From assembly GCA_017506865.1 (NCBI GenBank), contig JAFCMP010000457.1:124001-188000 (forward strand): DNA of 64,000 nucleotides. Direction: 5' to 3'. This document shows, in pieces, positions 1 through 12,100 of this stretch (the stretch's first letter is position 1; the number at the start of each line of letters is the position of its first letter). Origin of the DNA: Tribonema minus (lineage: Eukaryota > Sar > Xanthophyceae > Tribonematales > Tribonemataceae). The notes below the pieces were generated by a model, which was given only the letters and a program-made list of their open reading frames with translations, had not been told where the DNA came from and did not search any database. The translations under genes were made by a program, and so were the position numbers.

Positions 1-150
1 GCGGTGCTCAGGAGCCGCCACCTGGCAACGCTCAACTGCCGCCACCTGGCAGTGCTCAGGAGCAGCCTCCGCCACCTGGCAGCGCTCAGCAACTGCCGCC
101 ACCTGGCGGCGCTGAGCAAATTGACACGGAGCGGCCGCCGAGTGACGTAA
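1..150 (+). repeat. Proline-rich PPPGxAQ repeat inside the first MON2 exon
   Basis: The first 120 bases encode about four imperfect copies of a PPPG(S/N/G)A(Q/E) unit, in frame with the conserved helix that ends the exon ([14 protein letters not shown]). The repeat probably sits in the disordered linker that precedes this helix in the family. It is cut by the window edge, so the full copy number is unknown. Confidence 0.6.
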
Positions 151-3100
151 TGTCCGCGGCTCAGTCGCGCGGCGCGCTGCGGGAGATGGTGGAGGGCTGC
201 TGGGGGGGCATCCTGGCGGGCGTGAGCCATGGCCTGGGGCATCTGCAGGTGCGCTGCGCGCTTGGAAATAGCCAGTGTGGCGAACAAAGCTCGGGTTGCG
301 CAATGCTTCGATGGAGTACGTGTGGTGCGCATCTGAAACGGTACTTGATGTGCAGTTGGTGGTTGCTGCATGTCTCGGGCGTACTGGCGGGCGTGAGCCA
401 CGGCTTGGGGCGTCTGCGGGTACGCCGCGCAGTTGGTGGTGGTGCCGCCGATTTCTTGAAGTACACATTTTTCTGATGTGCTTGCCAGTACCGGATGTGC
501 GCATGTGACCTTGACTTAGAGCCTTGGCTGGGGCATCTGCAGGTGCACGGCGCGGTTGGAGGTTGTGCGCGTGCGCTGAAAATACTGGTGCGCCATTCAG
601 TACTCGCAATTGGCTCAAGCAATTGGCTGAAAGTACACCGATAAAAGTACTTCAAATACCGGGTTGAAGTTTACTGTTGCGTACTGGAGCACAGCGCTGG
701 GGCACCTGCATGTAGGCTGGTGTGGCCTGCGGCTCACGAAGTGCCATTGTAGTGCCTGATGAAAAGGAGGGGCTAGGATAAAGTACCAGAGGGCGGTGCT
801 CGCTTGCTTATTTAGGGTTAGGGTTAGGGTTAGGTTTAGGTCCAGGCCTTCCGGCACTGACCCTTCATGAAACTGAGTGTGCAGACGTTTTTGTAGTGCC
901 CAATCGGCATCATGTGCATGTGCAGCTGTATTGTTTCATCACAACTACATAAATACGCATACATTTCAAATTAGGCACTGACGGCGAGGTGTGCAGCGGT
1001 GGTCAATTAACTGCTGGTAGCGTTGTTCCGATGATCACACTTCTATTCTCTTTTGCTTGAGAAGCAGCCTCCTATTCCATTGACAGCACTCAAAACAGCG
1101 TATTTCAAAAGCAGTCCATGCACTGTGGACTTGACCTGTGCGCAGGCTCCGCTGGTGCTGGAGCCGACGCTGCTCGCAGCGGAGCGCATGGCGATCGCCT
1201 GCGGCCTCATGGGCATCGAACAGGGCATGTAAGTATTGGCCTCTCTCGAGTTTGACTTTGTGAGTATTGGCCCTCTCTCTTTTTTTTGTTTTTTTTTTAC
1301 TTTGTGGGCATTTGAACGGGGCATGTATGTATTGCCCCTCTCTCAGATGTTGGTCACGCATGCCTGTTTCTGTGTTGAACAGGTTGTGAACTCAGCCGAC
1401 CGCTCAATTCATTGCGCCCCCGAAAGTGCTGGCAGCATTGCCTGATGGGCGTTGAACAGGGCATGTGTGCACGGAAGTGCTGACGCGCTCTCAGTGCCGG
1501 CGTGCCATGCCCCCGAACCCTAACCCTAACCCTAACCCTTGTGGCGAACGCAGCAGAAACGAAGCCCTCCCAAAGTAGACTCCCGTCATTGCTGCCGTTC
1601 ATTGCCGATGATGCTGCCCCCCAAATGACATGAAGGCGATCGATTACGTGGGCACATGTCAATGGTGGTGCCAGCGTGGGCCCGTGGCGCCGTGAGGAGC
1701 AAGCAATGCACGCAGATCTACGCACTTCGAAGTACAGAGATTTCCAGAAACACACAAACAAATCTTTAGAATGCCAATGAATGTGTTCATGAACTCAAAG
1801 TATGACAAATGCTTTTCTGGTGCAATCCTGTATGTGGCGCGGAAGAGAGAACCCTTCGTTGCGCGCCAGCCTCAGCTGCACGAATTTGCAACTGCGCGGT
1901 CTGCTCCAGACTTCAGCGATGCTGTTATTTTGGGAGTAGCTCAAACTCCGCATACTAAGCTCTGCATGTGCCTGTCACCGTTGTCTGGCGGCGTGGCCCT
2001 ACAGCCGATCATGCGTCATTTGCCTGCGTACAACACGCACTTCTGAAGTGCTGCAGTACTCCTACTGTTGCAATGCGCTGGACAGTACACGAATCTGTGA
2101 AGTCTTTGGGAGTACGAGGTTGGGCCTTCGTGCAGGAAAACGTGTCTGCGGACGTTGTGATCACCGTTCGCATGCGCACCGACGCGCTGAATCTCATACA
2201 TTCACACAATATACTGCAAAGTATACGGCTCATGCGCAAAGGTGTCTGTGTTGGTGCTGGCGCTGAGGCAGGTATGCCTACATGACTGTTGTTTGCATGC
2301 TCACAAACATGCTGGAACTCACAAGTGTTTACCCAACCTCACGATGTAGACACCGCGAAACATATGACTCATGCGCAAAAGTGTCCGTACCGTGCTGGGG
2401 CAGGTATGCCTACATGACGTGCCTGTGCCGGCTGGCGCTGCCCTCCTGGCACAGCAGCGGCAACAGCGGCGGCGGCGGCGGGGGCGGTGCCGCTGCATCT
2501 GCAGGTCAGTCGCTGAAGCCTGTTGAGGCTACACCCTTCTTGCCTCAAGTGCTGCTCGTTTGCCGCATCAGCGATGCTGACGGCATTGCCGCAGCTGATG
2601 GCACTGCCGTAGCGGTGACAGTAGGAGACACCGCTGCACTGGACGTACAATGTCGGTCAAGGCGCTGCCCCTGATGATTGCGGACTGGTATGACAACTAC
2701 AGTCATGGACATGGATTGCATCAACTCTGTGCATGCAGCCTGGTCTTGCCACACCTGCGCTTGCTATCCGCCATAGGCTCTGGTGCTGCCATTCTGTCTT
2801 CAGATGCCCTCGTGTGGTTGTCTGCACCAGACCGCACAGTGCTGCTGCCGCTGATGGCTCAAAGCCGCAGTCGCTCAGTTCAGCAGACGCGCAATTATCC
2901 CTGTCTCGAAGTTGTGCGACCCACATGTAATTTTAGGCAGTGCCGCTGCTGCAGCTTGGGCTAGCGAGAGGGGGGGGGGGGGGGGGCTCAGTGATGTGAC
3001 ACGTGAGGCGCGTTTGCATCACTGCTACAGCTCTCTATTTGGACAGTGTTGCTCGACCGCCTGCATGCCTGCACACCTCAAGACAAAACACTACATCGCG

Positions 3101-6100
3101 TGCGTGCGTCTGCCGCATGCAGCCAGCGCCGCCGCGGCAGGCGGCGGCGGCGGCGGCCCCGTCCTGTCGCATCGGCATGTTTGCGCTCTCGCGACACTAC
3201 TGCGGCTCATGCACCGCCTGGGGGACCTGCTGGGGTCGGGGGCATGGCACTCGAGTTTGGATGTCATCGATCAGGTAAACCGCGCGTGCGACGCGCCGCT
3301 GCGTTCGGTCTCACCTCACATGCTGCTCGACTGTACTCTGAAGTCTTGCTGCTGTTGAGATCGTGGTGAGCTTCGATTCAGTGCAATGCCGCCGTGAAAT
3401 CACATTTCATGAGGACGCTTCTTGGCGTTACCTGCTTTGCAGGGATTGTGGTGAGCTTCGATTCAGCGCGGTGCCGCCGTGAATTAACGTGTTGATGAGG
3501 GCCCTTCTTGACGTCGCCTACTTTGCTGTCTGCAACGCAGCTTCAGTCTGGCCAGTTCCTGGCTCTGGTTCAGGTCTGTTTGAAGGCTGCTGATCTGCAG
3601 CGACGGCAGCTTTGTTTTCTTTGCTGTAGAGGTGCAGGATTCATGGTCGGGACCGCGAAAGGGCCTTGGCCGTCGGCAGTGCAGCTTTGTGGAGAGCAGT
3701 ACCTACACCAAAGACATACTTACCGACAATAGATGATGGAATCATGAATCACGACTCAAGCAATCTGAACATGGATTCAGTCATACTTCCGAAGTAGTAT
3801 AAAACAAATCAAAATACAAGTGACGTCTGTGCCAGTCTCTGTCTCTCGGGTTTCTCAAATGTTTGAGCACGGATGCACTGCCGTGCGTCTACTGCGATCG
3901 GGTGGCGTGCTGGCGGCAACTACATGCCATCAAGCTGCTGCCGCATCGGTCAGAGGCCGCTTGTTCCTGGTCACGCACGCCATGCACCACCGCCACAGCA
4001 CAGTTCCACCACGTAGTCAGTACATACATGCCGCTGCACATGCGCCATCCCACCATGCTGACACCGCGGTGTTCGCCAGCTGCTACTCGTACAGCAATCT
4101 GATGAGTTGGGAGAGCGGTACCTGGTGATGACTGCAAAGTCGTCTGCAACAGTGCTCAGAACGGCTGCGCACCGCTCCTGCTTCACAACCGCTACTGGAG
4201 CACCCACCTGACAGCGCATAGCGCCACCACCGCGCCAGAGGTAAACGACCAAGCAGCCAAGCGGACACACACCTCACGATAGCATGCGTTGCCAACAGAA
4301 GAAGGAAATTAAAAACGCGGTGCGAACCCCGCCCCCTGTGCGCACGCCCCCCCCTGCACGGACGCCACCACCGCCGCCGCAGCGCCACCCCGCACTACCG
4401 CAGATACAATAAATCATCATCAGGTACCACAAGGACACGTCATGTATATGCGTAGTATTGCTTGTTTGCGACCATGCCTTCCTCTTACGCCTCCTCGCTG
4501 CGACTGCGTCCATGCCTCCGCCCGCTGCAGCTGGACGGAACGGCGGTGGCGGGCGAGGGCTGCGAAGCCGCCGCGGCAGCGCTCAGGGCCGCCGCGGGCC
4601 GCTTCGTGGGGTTCTCGCAGGCGCTGCGCGGCCCCGCGCTGCACGCGGCCATGCTGGCGCTCGCGTCGCTGTCCGCGGGCGCGCTGGCGCAGGTATGTAT
4701 GTATGTGCACTACGGTAGCATGTTTTTTTTTTAGCTTGCTGAGATGTGCTGCTAGTGAAGGCGTCGCCTGTCTTCCCGGCATGTGTGCGCGCAGGGGGGG
4801 GGGGGGGGGCGAGGGGCAGTGGCTGTGAATGGTGGTGTGCTGAGCAGCGCTGCCTTGTGCGCCTGGAGAATTGCATTGACAGAAGCGGGTGCTGCCGTCA
4901 GGCACCACGCGAATTTACCTGTATACAGGGTGGCCAGCGCCAGTACCCACTACCGTTGATGTAAGTGCACCCTATGTTGCATTCCGGTATTCTGACCAGG
5001 TGTTGTCTGGATGGTGCAGTCTCTCCATAGACTGGGGGCTCTGTCGTGAAATGCACAGATTATGCAGTGCCCTGAGCGCTGCTGTTCTTCGCTACTTGCT
5101 GACCTGCGGTTACCTTTTTTTGCTTTCTTGCGTGTGGTCCGCGACCGGCGTTACTTCTGCGGCCGCACCTGTGCTGCGCTCCTGAAACTCAGGAATCGCT
5201 GCTGACACCGGTAAGTGGTCATAAGTCCTAGTGTTAGGGTTGCATTCTGACGCCTGCTCGTGTGGCATCAGTCATGCGGTCGAACCTCAAGGGAGCGGCT
5301 CTGAGCTCCGGCCGTACGCATTGGTGGACGCATCCGAGATGTATTATCACATTCATTCTCAACATTCAAGAGCAACGTTCGCAATCATTGAACCATCATG
5401 AGACGCCCACGGCTATTGAGGTATCGAGGCGCAACACGCGCTTTCTGTGTCAACGTGACACCACAGCGGCTTCAGCCCTTTGTCTGTGAACGTTGTTGGA
5501 CGTCCTTCAAGTTTTCAGACATGGGACGGCGGGTAATCCTCGAAGCCTCTTTCGAAAGCCGCAATTCATTTTTTGCCTGCGTCTTGAAAGCGCAAACAGA
5601 AGCTGCACGCAATGTTGACAGGTCCGGCCGTTATCGCCAAGCTCGTCGATTGTAGCGCAGCGGGCTCGTCTTTCCACCACGATGTCCACAATTGAGTTTG
5701 CTGGCCCTGTGCTGAGCGCTGCTGTGTGGTGCGCTGAATGCATCGTACCTTCGTCCTGAAAATGCAGACAGAAGCCGCGCGCAATGTTGACAGGTCCTGC
5801 CGATATCGCCGTGCTCCTCGGTCATAGCACACTGCACTCTCGTTGTCATCACATGATGTCCACGAGCGAGTTCGCTGGCCCTGTGCTGAGCGCTGCTGTG
5901 CGTTGCGCTGACACGCTGTGACCACGGAAACAGGATGCGTCGCCGGCGGCGCAAGGCGGCAGGGGCGGCGGCAGGGAGCGCGAGCACACGCGCGCACTGA
6001 GCTCTTCGGGCATCGCCTCGATGGCAGCCGCGCAGTCTCAACAAGTGAGTGACTCTTTCTGACTCAGACTCATTGGACCTGACTCATTGCGCATTCTCAA

Positions 6101-9100
6101 CAAGTGAGTTGACTCTCCCAGACTCAGAATTATTGGACTTGACTCACCACGACCCTGAGTGAGGGCGGTCATTTGGCGCATAGATGCAGGCAATGGGAAA
6201 TGAAGTGGTACTCGGAGCTCAGAGGTCACTGATTGATGAGATGTCGATCGCATCTTGGATAGCTGCGATGACCTCCCTATTTTTGCATTTGCTTGCATAA
6301 CGCCATCTTGGAGTTCTTGTCTGATCATCACTACAACGCGAAGCTAGCCTATATGATTGGCACCCATGCCACACCTGCATTTGTGTGCCCAGGTGCTGAC
6401 GTCAGCAGCAGTGGCACGATGCCATGTGTTTGCCGTAAGGTTTTTGAACACACTGCACCAAGTATACTGTATGACACTTACATATACGCATGCAGATGCC
6501 ATGTGTTTGCCGTAAGGTTTTTGAACACACTGCACCAAGTATACTGTATGACACTTACATGTACGCATGCACGTATGTGGGTATACTTCACTCAACTGCA
6601 TACTGCTGCATATTACGTATGGTAATGTGCCAGCTTGAAGCCAACCGTCATGCTTCCCCCGCATTGGACACAGAACGCACCCGTGTGCACCGTGAGGATT
6701 GCGGATCCGCTGCAGCAATGGCTGGGCTCCAAGTCCGGCAGCAGCTTTGGAGAGGCAGGGTAAGCGCGGGCCGCAGCAGCTGTCTTGGCGCTCTGAGGCA
6801 GCCAGCGTGACTTGACTTGGCAGTTTCCTGAAGAACAGGGGCATGACGACCATGCACTTTAGATATTACTGACGAATGAAGACAGTAATTGATTCACTGT
6901 GTGTGCAACGACGGGAGCCATCCCGTCACTTTGTCGTTCTGCAGAAGCAGTCGAATTGCCTGAGTCGAGTGCGACCGGCGGCGACAGGACGTGCGCTTAT
7001 CTGGTCTCTTGTGCGTGCGATAAGGGGAGCACTGCTGCAGGCACCGTAAGCAGAACTGAGAGGTAGAACCCTGCCGCCCAAGCAGCTTCTATTTTGGCCC
7101 TGTTTAGGCGCTGACAGAGTAGACGATGGCCTCCTCATGTGCAAAGCCAGTGCGTTTGTACACGTTGGCAGCATTGATGTATGCACATGTACCGCCTAAA
7201 ATATAGAAGCTCAAAAACGCACTCTGACCAGAAACGCACTCTGATTGATGTCAAGTACTTCACAGTATTTGTCTACTTTGAGATACAACCCTTTTTCATG
7301 CCTTGATTAAAGGACAACATGTCAGCTGCTGGAATTGCAGAGATCAAGAGTGGGTCATCATGAACCAGCCACCATCACCCTGCAAGCTGCAGCAGAGTCG
7401 CTGCTGAGTCTGTGACACAATGCTGCCCAAAGCAAACCATCCTGATGATTTCAGCAGCAGTGCTCAGCGACCTCGTACACGTTCATGCGGGCCTGCGAGG
7501 GCTGACATCACTCATCAGCGCTCAGCAAGCGGGTGCATGCCTGCCTGCCGGGGGTGATGTCACGCGTCAGAGCTCAGTCAGCTAGTACATACCTACCCCT
7601 GGCCGGTACACACGCGCGCTTCGAAGGAGTCCGTACCTGCGGCTTGCACGACGCTGTGCCCGGGAGCGTTGTTGCAGCCGCGCGCATTGTGCCTTGCGCG
7701 GTCTGTACACGACCTTGAAGTATGCGCACCCTTTAACTTCAAGATGTGCGTTGCCGCGATTGCACACCTGTTCGCTGCCTGCAGCTTTGCGACCGCATGC
7801 GTGGTGGCTTGCGCGCACGCCAACAGCCATCGCCTCGGCACCATCTGGGACGTCGTGGCGGGGCACCTGAAGACGCTGGCCGCCATCAACAGGTACGTAC
7901 ATACGGTATGCTGCTTACGAGCGGCGGCAGTGGGTTTGCGTGAGCCAGTTTGGAGGCCGTACGTGAATCGTTTTCCTTTTCGTGAGGCTAGCTGCCTTGA
8001 TGGAAGTTGAGGTAGCGATAAGCGTAAGGGGTACACCTTGTGACCCTGCATGCGCACTTGCAAGTCATCATTGCCTCAAAGCACGGGGGGGGATCTGCTG
8101 CTCCATAGCGGGCTAGTCCGACTGCAATATGCGGCTTGACTTCTCTTGAGGAACTTGCTGCCAACTTAAACAGCAGGAATTCTTGTTTCCCGCAACTGAT
8201 GTTGTTTAATTCGGCAGAAAGGACATGCACCTTGCCCCACATGCTTTCGCCAGCGCTTTGTGTGCATGCCCTACCCTGCAGGCACTGCACTCATGTCTGT
8301 AAACGCGCGATCACCTTTTTTGCTGCTGCTCACTGCTCCCGCATGCCCTATCCTGGTTGCTTCAATGCGCAACACGCTCGAAAATGGATTCAGGTGTTCT
8401 GCTCTCGCTTGTCTGAAACAGGCGTATGGATTGCCGACTGGCTAAGGGTTGTGTTGTACTGTGAAGTATGTGCACGCACACCCTCTCGCGCACCAATGTT
8501 CCACGTACTCTTCCCTAGTATTAGGGGTAAACACCTGCTCGCATGTGCTCGTACTCTCATTGGTGCTGCCGCAAGCCTCTGCAACACCCTCTGACTGCCC
8601 TTGCCCCGAACATGGAGCTGCAGGGGGCCTCTGCAACACTGTCTCACCCTAATCCTAACTCTAACCCCAACCCTACTGTTGCTGCCGCTGTCGATAACCT
8701 AACCCTATCCCTATCCCTAACCCTAACCCTGACTGCCCCTGCCCCTGACATGGTGCTGCACGGGCGTCACCCTAACCCTAACTCTAACCCCCACCCTACT
8801 GCTCCTGCCCCTGATGATGCGCGTGACTGGCGTGTTTGTGCTTTCACGGGCGTTGCAGCAAGCCGCTGCGCAATGCGCCGGTGCGCGCTCTATGCCAGCC
8901 TACCAGCTGGTGCTCTGCTGCAGCTACGTGCCTACACTTTGCTGGATGGTACCGGTCAACAAGTGATGCACGTGCTGCGTCCTCCCCCTGGACTCTACGC
9001 AAAAAGTACACACTCCAAGGCCCGTTCTTCAATTGCCTCTGCCCCTGACGGTGTGCCTGATGTGCTCATTGGCTTTATCGATTCTGCAGTAAGCCGTTGC

Positions 9101-12100
9101 GCGACGCTTCGGTGCGCGCTCTGAGCGATCTCCTGGTGCAAGCGCTGCTCAACGGCAGCAGCAGCGCGCCCAAGGTGAGCCGCGCCACGCTGTTCAAGTT
9201 TTCAAACGCATCGTAAGACGCACCACCGCATCATTCAGCGATCGTACGGTCTCGGCGGTGACTGGCAGACCAGAAGCCGCAGAAGAGCAAAATGTGGGCA
9301 ACCCGTGCTCCTTGCTGTTTCAACGGCAAACGCGCTTGCTGTTTCAACGGCAAACGCGCTCTACAGCGGAGGCGTACAATACTTCGTGAGTACCTGTGAT
9401 GCAGTTCTGCAATGTCATAATCAACCGTGCCACGCTGTTGAAGTTTCAAAACCGCATCAGGAGACGCTCCACAGCATTGTTCAGCGATCGTACGGTCTCG
9501 GTGGTGACTGGTACGCCAGCACAGCCGTACAAAGCGTCTGTGTGCAGCGTGCCTCTTGCTGTGTCAACGGCAAACGCGCACTAGGGCACAAAGGGCTACA
9601 ATACTTCCTGAGCTCCTTTGATGCAGCTCTGTAGTCATAAGCATACTTCAATGCGTACGTTGTGACACATGGGTAGGCCAAAACCTGCAGTTCCACAGCA
9701 AAGTCGCTGCAGCAGCAGCAACCTGTCAAAAGTGTGGTGGCTGGTGTCACGTACAGCTTAGGGCATACTATATCATACGTCACAATGAAGTCCCATAAGA
9801 AGTATTCTTATTTGTGAGATTGCCGCCCTCAGCTCATTAGCAGCGAGTGCCCATACTGCCGTACCGGTTCTACTCATGGTGTGTATGTTCTGCCTACTGT
9901 CGTTCTGCTCATTGCAATGTTCCTGACGTGGTTGGGCGTGTGACAGTCGTTTCCCAGCCTGAACTCTTCCTGTACCCTGGGCCTGTTGAGCCTGCTGCCT
10001 GTACTTATTTCTTGCTGCTGCCGCGATGCGATGGCCGTTACGCATGTGTCTGCTGCGTGCGCCTGCACTGGCAGGGTCCAGCAACGCGGCGCGCGTCATC
10101 AGGCGGCAGAGACGAGCTCAATTTGGACTGGGTTTTTGTGGTTGACTTGCCAGGTATGTCCTGTGCAAGATCCTGAGCCCTTCCTGAACTATCAGGAGTG
10201 CTCCATTTTCCAACAGTACACCTACTTCATGCAGCAGCCACAGCAGGCACAAGTGTGCTGGAAAGAAATGGCATCTAGAGCTTGCACTCCTCAGGCGCCA
10301 GTGGACACAGTCGCCTTTTGTTCTAGGCCTAGGAGAAGCACTGCATAAGTTGTATCCGGAGATGGTTCATGAGTACACAAGCGTCAGAGAACGGTTTGAG
10401 GTGAGCTGCACAACACAAAGCACAGGACTCACAGATGATGCCACCCTCAGCCGCCGCCACACGTTTGCAGCCAAGTGCCTAGCTCAAGCTGCAATCACAC
10501 GCTGTTGCTGCCAGTTACCTGCGCTAGCTGCATCGCCTGCTCAGTGCTGCATATCGCCATGCGCGGAGCGCTGATTGCTTGGCTCAGCCTGCTCGCACAA
10601 ATGATATACGACCATACGCAGCGTTCGCCGCACGTGGGCAGTTCCGTGCCCGTTGCCGGCCATGATCACAAGAAGCGACTGGTTTTCACCCGCGCCAACA
10701 CTGTTTCGCATTGGCTGCGCGGCGCAAGCTGGTTTGCCTCTGAGACCGGCCTCAGCGTTGCTGACGCGCTGTGAGTGCAGGGCGGAGCAAGGCAGTCCCA
10801 TGCGTCCATCACCTGAGTCATTGTCAGTGTACGTGCGCGCAGTGGGGCACACGTCGCTGCTGCTCCTCGCCTTGTGCTAGGCGCTGACTGCCACGCTCGC
10901 TGCTGCTGCTCGTTGCCCCCCGACGCAGCGGCGGCTGCGCCACCGGAACATGACGACGACAAGGTGCGTTCATACCAACTTGTGATGTTATTATTAGCGC
11001 TCCTGTTCCCTTGTAGCCATCCACAGCACAGCAGCGCATCACCGCAGCCAGCACAGTTTGCGCTGCGTTTATACTGCTCTGCCCTCACAGCGCGCTTTTA
11101 GTAGAGGCTTCTCTGTCGTTGTAGTGGTACGCGGCGGCGCGTCACTGCAGCCAGCACTGTTTGCCCTGCACCAGATCACCGCGTGGTCTGGTTCACACCG
11201 ACCTCCCCGCGCAGGGCACACACGCGCGCTTTTGTTATTCTGTGGCGGTTATCCCCGCAGCCGGCAGTGCTTGTCGGTTTCCAAGCTCTTAGGGCTTAGT
11301 GCAGACTAAGCTGCTGCAGAGGAGTATACCCTAGGTATGGAGACGACGACAACAAAGTGCGTTGGTACTGCTCTGCCCTCACAGAGTGCATCTAGGCTTC
11401 TTTGACTCGGTAGCTGTACGCAGCGGCGTGTCAGGCGCAGCCCGCACTTGTTGCCCCTGGGCCCGATCGCCACGTCATCAGGCGCGATTACGTATGAGCT
11501 GCAGATGTGAGATCAACCCATATCTGGATCTGTCGGGCGGTGGAGTGGGCGGAGTGGGCTGAGTGTGCTCATTGCAAATTTATAAGTCACGCGACCTCTT
11601 GGCACGAAGCCACGCTTTGGCCACAGGGTTTTGCGAATCAGCAGTTTTAAAGTGCTGTTCCCCGCTTGAAGCTTTGCCATCATGGCAAAGTGACATCGTC
11701 AGGTATGTCTGTTCGCCAGCGTGCTGAATCTTAACTGCCGTGCAATTCAGCATACTTCTGAGTGTATCATGTCCATCAGCAGGTTCGTCTACTGTCTATT
11801 ATCATGAAGCGCTACTAACAAGTCCAGTGAATTAGCGATCTGCACACCGAACAACGCTCACGTGCATGGGTGGAATTGCTGCATTAGCGCCTGTATACGC
11901 GCCATGTGAGGGAGTTGTCAAGTAACTTGCGCCAGCAAGAGCGCCTTCACATTGCATGTTTGTGAGTGCTTTAGTGCATGAAGCACAATGCAATGGCATG
12001 TGAGATACCTGTACTTCAAAAGTGTTGACTGTCCACCGTGTGCCGAATTGCAGGCGCGATTGCAAGCCTCGTTGCTCAAACTGCGTAGAGGCACTGACAT

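Noticed and set aside
8543-9124. 193-codon frame with NPNPNP and LTLTLT runs
   Set aside because: The repeats are translated telomere-like CCCTAA units inside a MON2 intron.
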